DNA of 64,000 nt from Balanoglossus misakiensis (GCA_040954595.2 CM082585.2:11284001-11348000); one strand, 5' to 3'; positions 12,654-24,002 are shown, numbered from the stretch's first letter. Notes: a model not told the origin generated them from the letters alone. A program made the numbers and translations.

Positions 12654-13640
12654 TTAATAGCAGGCAAATGCCAGTTTAAATGCTTTGCGGTATTTCTTGC
12701 TCATCATCTTGTAGAGCCATGGGTTGGCGGCCGAATTAACAAGCATCAGTGTGTTTGCCGCTTTGTCCAGTGACGTCATAAAATCACCATCTCCATCTTG
12801 CCACATCTCCCAACGATTTAACATCTTACAGACTATGCTTACGCCTTTTGGGAACACACAGATAAAGAATACCACGGTGTTTGCAATAGCCACCCGCAGA
12901 ACCTGTACGCTTTCTTTTCGAATGGATTGATCGATCGCTACCGGAGAGACCGATTTGGCCCGCCGTGACATTTCTGTCAAGATTTTTGAATACATAATGG
13001 CCGTAGTAACCAACGCTATGCAAATGGGCAGATTGAACATGGCCAGGTATGTCGTGTCAATGGCCAACATCTGATTGGCCGCGGGAATCGTTTCATTGCA
13101 AAATATCATGGCGGACGATGCAATGCACACACTGACAACCCATGACAATAAGATTGATTTTAGACATCTGTTAGGAGTGTTGATGACGTGAGCTTTCCAC
13201 GGGTGGCATATCGCGAGGTATCGCTCAAAGCTGATGATTGTTATCATGAGACAAGATTCCTCCGAAGTAAGAACCGCCAGTATAACGCTCAGTCGAAGGG
13301 TAATTGTGCCGTCACCAACTGCACCGCCAAAGGAAAGCACGGTCGTCAAAATCTGTAAACTAATATGCAAAGTATCGGCTATACTGAGATTCAGTAGGTA
13401 ATAGTTTGTAACTGTTCTCATCTCTGCCATTCGTATCATCACAATCATGTAAGATAAATTGCCAAGCAAACCAATAAATGAAATTGTGAAATTTCCAACC
13501 ATGTGAAATAGTTCAGCTAATGAAAACTGCACATTTGTGTCGCCTGCAGTGGTGTTGGTGTTGTTGAAATCACTATGGGTAGCTGTGTTGGCGAAGCCTC
13601 CTGTCGGCCATATTGATGTTTGGTTTGGCGTAGTGTTCAT
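12654..13640 (-). CDS. Rhodopsin-class GPCR, orphan peptide-receptor-like (array member 1)
   Basis: Intronless 328-aa coding region. The extracellular N terminus has several N-glycosylation sequons (NTT, NQT, NNT). Seven hydrophobic segments follow with class A landmarks: GLLGN around N61, LSIAD at D89, ERY at 139-141 in place of DRY, and NPWLY at 306-310. TM6 reads CVFP at 261-264, lacking the usual W6.48. The position 25 residues before the ERY arginine (3.25) is L115, not the conserved cysteine, although the ECL2 cysteine C181 remains, so the usual TM3-ECL2 disulfide should be absent. The three neighbours keep both cysteines. A 5'-UTR intron is suggested: acceptor before 13683, donor after 13872. 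A minus-strand AATAAA at 12495-12500 is a likely poly(A) signal. Ligand unknown. Confidence 0.93.
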   Translation of the reverse strand: MNTTPNQTSIWPTGGFANTATHSDFNNTNTTAGDTNVQFSLAELFHMVGNFTISFIGLLGNLSYMIVMIRMAEMRTVTNYYLLNLSIADTLHISLQILTTVLSFGGAVGDGTITLRLSVILAVLTSEESCLMITIISFERYLAICHPWKAHVINTPNRCLKSILLSWVVSVCIASSAMIFCNETIPAANQMLAIDTTYLAMFNLPICIALVTTAIMYSKILTEMSRRAKSVSPVAIDQSIRKESVQVLRVAIANTVVFFICVFPKGVSIVCKMLNRWEMWQDGDGDFMTSLDKAANTLMLVNSAANPWLYKMMSKKYRKAFKLAFACY

Positions 13641-14563
13641 CGTACTGAACTATCGATGTGGTCATCCCACGCAGTCATAGAAACTGAAAAATATCAGAAA
13701 ATAGCCATCTTGTATTAGCAAGACAATTCCATGCACTCTTTAAAAGGCAAATAATACATGCAAATCATGAAATATTTTGTTTGAAAAAAATTGAAATCAC
13801 AGCGTACTGTAGTACGTTACAGAAATCAACATCATAGAATTGTTGTTCATTACTGAGTGTCTTCAACTTACCGTGTAAGCAACTCTTTCCGTCTGTTGGG
13901 AAACTTGAAAAGCAAAATCCCCACAAACCACGAGTTTTCTTCAAGGTGTACGTACGATGATACCTTATGCTGTGTTCAAAATGCATCCAAGTTCTGAGGC
14001 ATTGATGGTGGATGGGCGATGCGCCGTTTGATCCAGACGGAACTAAAGCTGTCACATTAGTGTCAAAGCTTAAATAAGGATGACAATTGTGACTGGCAGG
14101 TTGTCATGTTACGACGTGTAATAAATGTACTTTTCAATGATGTACATTATCGATGATTTATTTTTCATATTAATACTGTATCTTTTCCCTTGTGTAAAAT
14201 TCATATGGACATTCAACAGAAAATGTCTTCAGGGGAGTCTTATTTTATGTCTTGGATGTAGTTCTCTTTTGCCGATTTATAACAAAGAAGTAGGTCTAAT
14301 TTCAGTAAAACGTAATAAAACTAGCGCTTGCAATCAATGTACATTTTGATGTACAAAATAAGCCTCTGGGAGCACATGAATTGAAATGTCCCCAAAACAT
14401 TAGGAGAACGTCACACGTTAGGCTAATATCAAATATCAGGCGCCTTTAATACATGTATCTGCGTTGTCGCAAAAGATCTCGTATCTTCAATTTTTCTAAG
14501 ATATGAAAACATCACTGTGCTGATTGTTTAAGACACATGTATCATTGTGTAATCTGTAAAAAT
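13641..14563. other. 5' UTR exon/intron of receptor 1 and spacer to receptor 2
   Basis: On the minus strand a donor CACG|GTAAG at 13872/13871 and an acceptor TTTTTCAG before 13683 predict a 188-bp intron in the 5' UTR of receptor 1. The remainder is AT-rich spacer and the 3' end of receptor 2, without another gene. Confidence 0.5.
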
Positions 14564-15526
14564 TCAATAGGTAAATGCTTTTTTAAACGATTCGACATAT
14601 TTCTTGCTGATCATTTTGTACAGCCAGGGATTTACAACAGAATTGAGAAGTAACAGACTATTTGCAGCTTCACCGAGATAATAAAAAGCATTAATGTGGT
14701 CTTCTGGCCACATGCCCCAACTGTACAACACTTCACATGTTAAGTATGCAAACATAGGGATTATACAGACGAAAAAAGCAACTGTGTTTGCTATGGCGAC
14801 GCATATGACTTGTTGGCTTTCCTTTCTGATTGATTGGTCCAGCGTTGTTGGGGAAACCGATCTTGCTCTTTTGGACATTTCTCTCGTGATTCTGGAGTAC
14901 GCCACGATAGTAGTGACTAATGCAGTGGTTATTAGAAGATTCAGAAGTCCAAAGCAGACGCTCTTCAAGACCAGCAACTGTCTGTCAATGAGGTATATTT
15001 TGCTGCAGAGTTCTGTTGACGGCAGCACCAGACAAGCGCTCACAATCCACGACAAGAGAATAGACTTTCCACATCTGCTTGCTGTGTTGATGACGTGGGC
15101 TTTCCATGGATGGCAGATCGCTAGGTAGCGTTCAACACTGATGATAGTTATCATGATGCACGATTCTTCGGCCGTCAGGATTGGGAGTACCAGGGCGACC
15201 CAACAAGAATACCTGTTGCCGCTCAGAGCCAATGGCAATTTGATTATGTTTATAACAATGTACGTGGTATCAGCGATAGAAAGGTTTAACAGATAGTAAT
15301 TTGTGACCGTTCGCATCTCAGGCACCCGTATCATTACAAACATGAAAGAAATATTGCCAATTAGACCTATGAACGCGACCACCACGTATAGAGTGATCTT
15401 AATCTCTATAAACATTTCGGGTATAAATATTGTGGACATTTCACCAGAAGTATTGTTGCCGGCTGTTGTGTTGACATTTGTGTACTCGTCGGGCCGTAAT
15501 GCGGTTTGGAGAACTCTGCTGTTCAT
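14564..15526 (-). CDS. Rhodopsin-class GPCR, orphan (array member 2)
   Basis: Intronless coding region of 320 aa from the ATG at 15526. I chose this start because the protein then begins MN like the three paralogues, has the same length class, and a splice acceptor (ATTTCAG before 15546) lies 20 bp upstream with a matching donor at 15795. The longer open frame to 15625 starts at a TTG and would lie inside that 5'-UTR intron. Landmarks: FIGLIGN, LSIAD, the TM3 cysteine exactly 25 residues before the arginine of ERY, ICL3 segment with DQSIRKESQQV, TM6 CIIP without W6.48, and NPWLYKM. N-terminal sequons NTT and NNT. The ICL3/TM6 region is shared with the other three receptors. Confidence 0.92.
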   Translation of the reverse strand: MNSRVLQTALRPDEYTNVNTTAGNNTSGEMSTIFIPEMFIEIKITLYVVVAFIGLIGNISFMFVMIRVPEMRTVTNYYLLNLSIADTTYIVINIIKLPLALSGNRYSCWVALVLPILTAEESCIMITIISVERYLAICHPWKAHVINTASRCGKSILLSWIVSACLVLPSTELCSKIYLIDRQLLVLKSVCFGLLNLLITTALVTTIVAYSRITREMSKRARSVSPTTLDQSIRKESQQVICVAIANTVAFFVCIIPMFAYLTCEVLYSWGMWPEDHINAFYYLGEAANSLLLLNSVVNPWLYKMISKKYVESFKKAFTY

Positions 15527-16252
15527 TTTCCTGATATTACCTTTATCTGAAATAGACAAGTGTGCCATAGGTAAACATTCACGTTTTACCATCAAAGAGT
15601 CGTTCAGTTGCCGTGACCTGATCAAGAACTATGATTTCGGGTGTTCCATATCGGAAAATTTGAGCAGTCTACATTTCACCACTCTCTTGATTAATCACCA
15701 TGCAACCAAGTCCAGTCCAATTCCGCTTTTGATAAATTGTCGAAGACACTTCCCAAGAACAGAAATAGTAAACAAAATGTGTCGCTTCGGTTACCTTAGC
15801 ACTGTCCAGATGTAATCCAGGGAAAACAGATAACGATCCAACATTCCAGAAGAATAACAAACCATCTGCATCAATTCGTTTGGTCATCAAAATTTATATA
15901 AGCGTCTTTATTAATGACATACGTTCTGCTCGTAATTGCAGGCAGTGGCTTCAGGGGAAACCATCATTGTCAAATCAATGTACATTGAGGTTGTCAAAAC
16001 ACACAATGCCGTAAGAGTTGAATACAGAAATGCATCTTTATTAATTTTCGCGTGGCTCAGGACAAACAACTTACATGTACACACAGATTCACAGATTAAA
16101 AACACATAGCAAATTAAAAGAGACAAAAGTTACAATTTTTATTAAACTCGGCATTAAGTTTAGCGTCATGCAAAACTTGACATATGGTACTTTCCTAGTA
16201 ATCCGTTGCTATGGTAATTAGCCATGTCTCGCGAGATCTCGTACATGACGAA
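15527..16252. other. 5' UTR exon/intron of receptor 2 and spacer to receptor 3
   Basis: Predicted 248-bp 5'-UTR intron (15547-15794, minus strand). A minus-strand AATAAA at 16138-16143, about 110 nt beyond the stop codon of receptor 3, is a good poly(A) candidate. No other gene seen. Confidence 0.5.
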
Positions 16253-17185
16253 TCAACACTTTATTGACTGTTTCAACGCCCTGCGGTATTTCGTGCTCAT
16301 CATTTTGTACAGAAATGGATTGATGGAGGAATTGACCATGACCAATAGGAATGTCAATGTGTGAAGTTCAGCAGAGCCTTTTATCTCATACCCCCAAAGC
16401 GACAATGTCCGAAAGATGAAAGTCAGATACATAGGGAGGATGCAGACAAAGAAAACTACAGTGGTTGCCAGGGTTACACGCATGACTTGATAGCTTTCTC
16501 TTTGAATTGATTGGTCAATCGTTGCCGGGGCAACTGACTTTGCGCGTCTGGACATTTCTCGAATGATCATGGAATACAGTGTCAGTGTAGTAATTAGAGC
16601 TATAGCCATTGGCAGTTGAAAAAAGACATTTAAAGCAGTGTGGACAGCGAGGGTATCTACATCACCGGGCAAAACTCCTTGGCAAAAAATAACTGTGGGT
16701 GACGCCACACACAGACTTATTACCCAAGACAATATTATTGCCTTTAGACATCTACTGGTTGTGTTGAAGGCTTTCCAAGGATGGCATATGGCCAGGTAGC
16801 GTTCGATGCTGATGATGGTCACCATTATGCACGATTCATCCGCGGTCAGGACAGTGATCACCAAAGCCAGTGAACAGGAGAGTCTTCTTCCGAGGAGAGA
16901 AAGTAGCGCCCTGATCAGATGAAACACTATGAATAGTGTATCAGCGGCGCAGAGATTCAGCAAATAGTAGTTTGTGATTGTTCTCATCTCTGCCACTCTG
17001 ATCATCACAAACACGAAGGAAATGTTGCCAAGGAGACCTATCGATGCAATGATGCTGTATATAGCGGTGTGCATGTCTTCAGAAAGCCCTCCCGTCTGGT
17101 GCGTTCTACCAAAAGTCTCATTAATATCAGCGTCGCTTGAATTTACGGCATACCACGATGGAGTGGGGATGGTAGTGGCGTTCAT
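16253..17185 (-). CDS. Rhodopsin-class GPCR, orphan (array member 3)
   Basis: Intronless 310-aa coding region. An acceptor CTGAACAG lies three bases before the ATG and a donor CACTG|GTAAG at 17394, predicting a 205-bp 5'-UTR intron. Landmarks: GLLGN, LCAADTL (D2.50), LSC cysteine at 3.25, ERYLAICHPW, ECL2 cysteine in IFC, ICL3 RRAKSVAPATIDQSI, TM6 CILP instead of CWxP, and NPFLYKMM. The N terminus carries NAT and NSS sequons. It is closest in pattern to array member 4 (shared TADES/TAEES in TM3 and FRTLS after TM6). Class A is clear; the ligand cannot be read from sequence. Confidence 0.93.
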   Translation of the reverse strand: MNATTIPTPSWYAVNSSDADINETFGRTHQTGGLSEDMHTAIYSIIASIGLLGNISFVFVMIRVAEMRTITNYYLLNLCAADTLFIVFHLIRALLSLLGRRLSCSLALVITVLTADESCIMVTIISIERYLAICHPWKAFNTTSRCLKAIILSWVISLCVASPTVIFCQGVLPGDVDTLAVHTALNVFFQLPMAIALITTLTLYSMIIREMSRRAKSVAPATIDQSIQRESYQVMRVTLATTVVFFVCILPMYLTFIFRTLSLWGYEIKGSAELHTLTFLLVMVNSSINPFLYKMMSTKYRRALKQSIKC

Positions 17186-18446
17186 TTTCTGTTCAGCAGA
17201 CGGTGATATTAGTATAGCAGATTCGATTGCTTGCCCAACGGTTAATCAATACAATACGTGCACTGCAATAAAATCAGATAAACGTGTTTATAATTTTGAA
17301 AGTCTAAAAGTCAAAGGCATTTTTGGCGTCTGAGAACGGTGCAAGTAAACACAGTTTGATTTTTTGCTAAGACTGCTATCCGAAGATACTTACCAGTGAC
17401 GTTTGGCGGTCGACGCTATGTCTCTGCTGACTCAGGTGGACTAGAAACCAGAGTTATAATTTCAAATGGCAATACGAAGGGTTTTATACGCGAGGAAGAT
17501 GAACAACGATTCCGAGAATGAAAACTATACCAGCTCTATCATGAATCTCTGGCGGCTTTAAGAAATTGTGTTCATGTTACAAATTTCGATCAAGGGGTTT
17601 TGAATTACTATACATAAATCGATTACAGATCTTCTAAACAGTCATGTTATTATGGCAAAACACGTGACAAAGTTATTGGAGAGGTGTAATTACACGGTTT
17701 TATTATCGACACGATATGATGATACAATACTTTGTTATGTCACGACAACACCGCTTGGAGCAATAGCCCGCTATGATATCTACGTGAGGTACATTTTGGT
17801 GTAGCCGATGGTGGAATAGCCAGCTGTTCTGTTGCCATGGGAACCTTGGAAGTTTCTAAAACTACACGTGCTTCCATTTATTATAAAAAAGACATCTGTA
17901 TGCTGTTAGGAGCTCACCATTTCTCACAACAATCAACAAAATTACGTCTATATTTTATGTCAATATTGCCTGAAATCAAAAATATGCATTCCAGTTTCTT
18001 TCGTTTGAAACATTAAATACCGATATATTTTTCATTTGTCAGTGGTAGGTATATTAATCAACTGATGCCTACTGGCAAGTCATTATTACTGGCGCCAAGA
18101 CGATATTGGAACCAGAGGAGAATTTATGTAATAATAGTTTGTCCACAATGCAAAAAAATAAGATTGTGCATTCACAATAAAACGTTCATGTATTTGAATA
18201 ACAAGATACGAACAAACAGTTTTACTGAGTAGAGTAAGTTTTTATTTCTTGTATAGAAGTGAGTACATTGTATATACACAGCTAACTTTAACGTCAGCTG
18301 TTAACTGGGGTGTGGTTATTTTTGAACAAAACCTGATTAATATAAGGCATTTTTTCATAAACTATAATAGCTACGGAAATTCACACTCGTAAAACAAAGA
18401 GAAACATTATTATTCATATTCATAACATAAAAAGGATATTAGTAAC
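17186..18446. other. 5' UTR exon/intron of receptor 3 and spacer
   Basis: Contains the predicted 5'-UTR intron 17189-17393. Minus-strand AATAAA at 18241-18246 lies about 200 nt past the stop of receptor 4. The rest is AT-rich without coding signals. Confidence 0.5.
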
Positions 18447-19376
18447 TCAACATGTGAAAGCTTGTTTAAATGCCTTTCGGTATTTCAGACTCATCATTTT
18501 ATACAACCAGGGATTGATTGAAGAGTTGACAACCAACAGTGTAAAAGCCACAGTATCAAATACAGCAAAGCCCATACTCATTTCCCATAACCCCCAATAA
18601 GACAATGTCCTAAAGATGAGGGTTAAGAACATCGGGAAGATGCAGATGAAGAAAACAATCGTTGTTACCATGGTTACTCGCATGACTTGGATGCTTTCTT
18701 TTTGAATCGATAGATCAATGGTTGTCGGGGCGACCGATTTCGCCCGTCGTGACATTTCGCGAACGATTTTGGAGTACATAGCTACAGTAATGACTAACGC
18801 GAGGGCTTCTGGGATCTGTATAACAATATTGCAAACTGTGTATATCACTGCCAATCCTGTGTTATTTGAAACTGTTTCGAAGCAAAACACAATAGAGAAG
18901 GAAGCTATGCAAATACTGACGACCCATGATAAAATGATTGCTTTCATACATCTACTTTTGCTGTTAATGATGTGAGTTTTCAAAGGATGACATATCGCCA
19001 GGTACCTTTCAATGCTGATGATCGTCACCATGATAAATGATTCCTCGGCAGTGAGCACGGTGATTATCAGAGTTAGCGCGCAAGAAAACGTGCTGCCATC
19101 GGTCAGAATTAGAAGTCTTATTATCTGTAGCGTTATGAAAAGTGTATCTGCAACGCTGAGACTGAGCAGGTAGAAGTTTGTAACCGTTCTCATCCCTGCC
19201 ACTCGTAGCACCACAAACATGAAGGAAACGTTTCCTAGGATACCCATTATCGCAATCGTGCTTGACACAGGCAATCGAATTTGTTCCAAGAAAGATATCA
19301 TCACTTGTGTATCACTGGTGGTAGTGTTGGTGAGAGTAACGGCCGGCCATGTTGTACTCGGATTTGGTGTGTTCAT
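18447..19376 (-). CDS. Rhodopsin-class GPCR, orphan (array member 4)
   Basis: Intronless 309-aa coding region from the ATG at 19376 (MNTPNPSTTW). An upstream in-frame extension to 19409 begins with TTG and is not used. A 5'-UTR intron is predicted by an acceptor (CTTACAG before 19433) and a donor (CAG|GTAAG near 19590). Landmarks: GILGN, LSVADTL, FSC cysteine at 3.25, ERYLAICHPL, ECL2 cysteine in VFC, ICL3 RRAKSVAPTTIDLSI, CIFP in TM6 and NPWLYKMM. The sequon NTTTS lies in the N terminus. Same orientation and intron plan as the three preceding receptors, consistent with serial DNA-level duplication rather than retroposition. Confidence 0.93.
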   Translation of the reverse strand: MNTPNPSTTWPAVTLTNTTTSDTQVMISFLEQIRLPVSSTIAIMGILGNVSFMFVVLRVAGMRTVTNFYLLSLSVADTLFITLQIIRLLILTDGSTFSCALTLIITVLTAEESFIMVTIISIERYLAICHPLKTHIINSKSRCMKAIILSWVVSICIASFSIVFCFETVSNNTGLAVIYTVCNIVIQIPEALALVITVAMYSKIVREMSRRAKSVAPTTIDLSIQKESIQVMRVTMVTTIVFFICIFPMFLTLIFRTLSYWGLWEMSMGFAVFDTVAFTLLVVNSSINPWLYKMMSLKYRKAFKQAFTC

Positions 19377-20783
19377 TTTTGAGCAAAGCCGAAAGAGGGT
19401 GCAGCTCAATGAATAGTGGTCAAGAAGGCCAAGCTGTAAGTAAAAACGGCTAACATAAGGATGAGAAATATAAACAGACGCTTTGTGGTTTTCTGTTTTA
19501 GCAACTGAAAAAATGCATAATTAAGTCACGATGTCATGATAATTGAAATGATAATATAAACATTTTAAGTTTCAAAATAAACGTCTTACCTGTCAATGAA
19601 GTAGATTTAATGCAAGGAACCTGACACAAAGCACTCCTTCCAGAAACTTCTGTCGTCTGTTGTCTTTTTACGTGGAAAAACAGCTTATGCAGGTACTTTG
19701 CATATTTCGTTTGCAGTCAACTATTCGATAAAGTGATCTGCTATTCTCACACTTTGCTTCCTTGTATGATCACATTCCGTTCAATCTGATCGATTTTCAT
19801 GAAGGCTTTTATACCGAGGCTTCTACATAACGTTCACATCTGTAACGATTACTATGACTTTGGTGTCCTCAAGGTTATGCAAATAAGACTTGTGGGGATG
19901 TAAATTATGCCAGAGAAACACCTATCAAGACAACACAAGAAAAATAATTATCTGCGTTTGATCTTATGTTTTCAGTCTTTAAGACTGGCGGGCTGGGATG
20001 ACATCGCCGCCATAAAATTAATGGCATGCCTGAAGCACAAACACGTCAATTTTTTTTGGATTAGCGTGTAGCTACTCCGAGATGGAATGCAAATGGCAAT
20101 TTGGAAACTCCTGATGAAATCTTTTGACATTTCAGTTTGCCTGGGGTTCCGAAGAAATGCACTTTCGGTATCATGTAATAATTATATTGAATATCTACGA
20201 AGTCAGTTTACTTTACATGTGTAGTCGCGAACATTTCAAGACGGAAACCAAAGACTTGTAATCATGGTTGCATTTACATTATAAACCTGCGGTACTTTAA
20301 AATGAACATGGCTTTGTAATTTTCCGTGGTGTGACACGTCACCATCTCTTACTGGAAGGTACAATTATAAGACGGTCGATGATTGGCCAAGGTACTTGTT
20401 TTGGTCACAGTGAGTTTATATTGGGCCAATTACTTGGACGGAAATCCTGGGGTCCACAGATTGAATATACTCCTGAGATTAGAGTTTGACCCTGGTCCAG
20501 TTTGACCGCTGACCTGAATGGAAACGTCAGAAATACGCCCCCAAACGCTCACGTAGTCTAAACATAAACAAAGGTCAAACGTTGGCTTCCGGTCTTTGCC
20601 AAGGATGACCCCTGGACCTTCCACACTGGGAAAAATCAATTTCCACGTGACAAGTACGACATGCAAATACGTGTATTTGTGTTACATAACTACACCAGCT
20701 GACAAGCAAAGTCTATATCCATGCATACTCTCCACCCTTTGTAGAAGCATAGACGCTGCTGTCTGTGGTAGCAGCCGCCAACC
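19377..20783. other. Divergent intergenic region between receptor 4 and the SLC27A gene
   Basis: Holds the 5'-UTR exon(s) of receptor 4 (donor near 19590, minus) and the promoter of the plus-strand SLC27A gene. An inverted CCAAT (GATTGGCC) occurs near 20381. No further coding sequence is supported. Confidence 0.45.
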
Positions 20784-22877
20784 ATGGCTTCAGGAAAACC
20801 AGCCACGATTCTTGCAGGCACAGTGGTGCTTGCAACCGGTCTTCACTCACTCTACCCCTACTGGTACCGCGACATAAAAACTCTCCGTCAACTGAAGGCA
20901 GTAGGGGAGTCAATCGGCAGTTTGATGGCTACCCGTACTCTAATGGTGGACATATTTGAACAAACGGTCGATCGAAATCACTACAAACCCTTCATAATAT
21001 ACGAGGACACTGTGCACTCTTACGGGGATATTGAGAAGATGGCCAACAGGATGGCGCTTCACGCGAGGGAGCAAGGCTTGAAATGTGGAGATCGGGTCGC
21101 ATTGATGATGAGCAACGAACCGGCTTTCGTGTGGGCTTGGCTGGGGTTTTCTAAGCTAGGGATCAAGTGTGCTTTTATCAACCACAATCTGCGAAGCAAG
21201 TCCCTGGTTCACTGTGTAGACGTTGGTGAGGTTAAAGTCCTGTTCATCGGTAAAGGTGAGTAAAAGCTGGACACGGTCCTTCCACACAGGACTGTGAACT
21301 GGGCATGATGTGTTTCTTTTATCCATACAGGCACCTGGCAGGTATCTCTTAGACAAATAAACACTGAAAACGTTCTGTTTCTTTTGTTCATTTCTTTTCA
21401 CATAGGTAAGGAGCTGGTGCAGTCTGTCCATGACGTCATGGATGAATTCAACAACCCAAATTTGATGATTTGGAGCGTTGGTAATCAATCAACTCCAGAC
21501 GGCATAGTGGCTGTTGATGATCTTATCATGACGTCAGCCTGTGATAGGCCGCCCTCTCATCAATTCAGAAGCAACATCACTCCGTCGGACACTACTGTTT
21601 ACATCTACACATCTGGGACAACAGGTGAGTGTTTTAAAGTGGCTGTTGCATGCCTATACCCAAAATACGTAAAACCACTCTTTGGGTGGCCAAGTCAAAG
21701 TTTCTTGCTGTCTAGAATCTCAGTCCAGTTGACTTTTTTTCACTCTGTCTGTGTAGTGACCTATCGGTGTATCTTGCTAAAATATCACGTGTTCGTTCTC
21801 ACAGGTCTTCCCAAAGCTTCAAAAATCGTACAAAGTCGACTTATCGGCGCCTCTCACGCTTTGGACAAGTTCATCGGCACTGATGACGTAGTATATATCA
21901 CAACACCGCTGTACCACGCTGTTGGGTTTATACTTGCTCTTCTGAACGTCATTCGCACAGGTAGGCTAAGTAACAAAAACAGAAGACTTATGATATATGT
22001 CACGTGACGTCTCACTTGTCGCACCTCACTGACTGCATTCTAAAGCACAGGAGATTCCTGCTGGCCATTTTGTTAAAATGTAGGCTCGTTTGGAAATATA
22101 ATTATCCTCGACAATGACGACAATAAGAAAATGGGATAGAGGTCAGCCAGAATATTGTGTCACATGTTTAACACTGAGACTGGCGGACATTTTGAGTTGT
22201 AACTATACGGTTCTCTCCCTCCCTCCCAATCCCTCCCCCTCTCTTCCCGTCCATCAACAGGTGCGACGTGTGTTATGTCACGAAAATTTTCGGTCCGCAA
22301 ATTTTGGCCAGAGTGTTGTAAGCATGATGTAACTGTCATATTCTATGTTGGTGAACTGTGTCGATACCTGTTATCGGCACCGAAGGTATGTACTACAAGT
22401 ATATCCAACAATGCTGTTTTATATAAGGACCTCTCAAGTCTGTGAACTACCATTTTGAATTCGCCCATAAGCTTCAGTTATCTACCACTGTCGAAGTGTT
22501 ACTGAATGCGCAGACCCAAACCATACATTATAACTATGTCACCCCAGCTGACATTGGTGTTCCATTCGTACTTTTGTCTTTAGAGACCAGAGGACACCAT
22601 GCACAAGATCAAGTACGCGATAGGCAACGGATTGCAGGCGGATATTTGGAGCAAATTCCGCACGCGTTTTCGAATCCCAAATATCGTCGAGTACTTCGCA
22701 GCCACCGATCTGCCGTTTATGGCGCTAAACAGCGACAACAGGGTTGGTGCTGTGGGAAGGTTTTCACCCATGCTGAAGGTAGGATTACTAATTGTGGAGT
22801 AATATTTTTTTTATCGGTAACTGTGATGAGTTGTCTGTTTGTTTGTTTGTCCGTCTGTCTGTCTGTCTCCTCTCTCT

Positions 22878-22919
<42 letters not shown>

Positions 22920-24002
22920 AATACATTTTCTATAATTCGACTTAATCTGTGGTTTACCATCAGAAAATCTATGGGTTTGAGTTAGTTGAGTGCGACCTGT
23001 CCGAAGCAACGCCCATCCGTGACAAATCTGGAAGATGTGTACCTGTCAAATTTGGTGAGTATATAACAATTATTATTAAATGTATACTGCAGAAAGAAAG
23101 ATAGTTTGTACAGTTGTTTAATGTTGAATCACAGGAATGTAAAAAGTGATGAATGCTATATAGGAATATGAAGTTCCACAATGGAATATATAATATACCA
23201 GTGAAATTCGAAATGTCTTTCCAGGTAAGCCGGGATTACTGATTGTTGCTGTCAATGAACGCTTCCGATTTGACGGTTACCGTGGAGACAAGAAAATGAC
23301 CGAGAAGAAATTTCTTCGCAATGTTTTCAAAGAGGGCGATGTCTTCGTCAATTCTGGTGATTTGTTGGCTCTGGACGAGAGTTACTACCTCTACTTTGTG
23401 GACAGACTCGGCGATACATTCAGATGGCAGGGTGAGAACGTGGCAACCACGGAAGTTTCCCAAGTTCTGACGTCACACGCTGGGGTACAAGAATCCAATG
23501 TGTACGGCGTCACTGTACCAGGTGAGGCCAATATTTTTTTTATTATTTCAGTTGCTGGTCTCAACGTTGCGGACATTTGTTTAAAAATGAACATCCAACC
23601 ACCAATTCGCTCTTATACATTCTTTCTACATGTTCCTGACAGCAATGGGTTATATACTTGATACAAACATTTCAGGCTCTTTGTCTTCCAGGTCACAATG
23701 GCCGGGCTGGCATGGCGGCCATGGTCCTCAAAGATGGTCTTGAAAACTTCGACTTCAAGCAATTCTACTCTTATGTTCACTCGAAGCTGCCGGCTTATGC
23801 TGCGCCGAAGTTTTTGAGAATCAAAGAAACCCTAAGCACAACAGGTACCTACAAGTACACCAAAACAGACCTCGTGAAGGAAGGCTTCGATCCGGCAACA
23901 GTGAAAGACGCCATTTTCTTCTCGGATCCAAATAGGCAATCGTACTCCAAGTTGAACGGTGAGGCCTATAGGAAAATCGTTAGCGGTGTTTCCCGCCTGT
24001 AA
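20784..24002 (+). CDS. SLC27A: Fatty-acid transport protein / very-long-chain acyl-CoA synthetase (SLC27A family)
   Basis: Eight exons with GT-AG borders: 20784-21255, 21406-21624, 21805-21960, 22261-22385, 22584-22778, 22964-23054, 23225-23521, 23692-24002. They join in frame to 1866 nt, 621 aa, the usual SLC27A2-like length. The start has a CAACCATGG context. Residues about 8-26 form an N-terminal hydrophobic segment. The AMP-binding P-loop IYTSGTTGLPKAS spans about residue 224-236 across exons 2/3. VGELCRYLL and LQADIW match the family. The FATP signature DRLGDTFRWQGENV starts at about residue 479. It converts long or very long fatty acids plus CoA and ATP to acyl-CoA at ER, peroxisomal or plasma membranes. 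Odd: the usual (G/S)TE(G) metal/ATP motif reads AATD, a conservative E-to-D change. Which SLC27A subtype is not settled. AATAAA at 24184-24189. Confidence 0.95.
22831..22918. repeat. (GTTT/GTCT)n then (CT)n microsatellite in SLC27A intron 5
   Basis: A pyrimidine-rich run of GTTT, GTCT and finally CT dinucleotides ending about 45 bp before the exon 6 acceptor. Confidence 0.95.

Noticed and set aside
14564-15625. Longer N terminus (353 aa) for GPCR member 2
   Set aside because: The extension begins with TTG and lies inside a predicted 5'-UTR intron. The ATG at 15526 gives a protein matching the paralogues.
18447-19409. Longer N terminus (320 aa) for GPCR member 4
   Set aside because: The extension begins with TTG; the ATG at 19376 fits the family's MN start.
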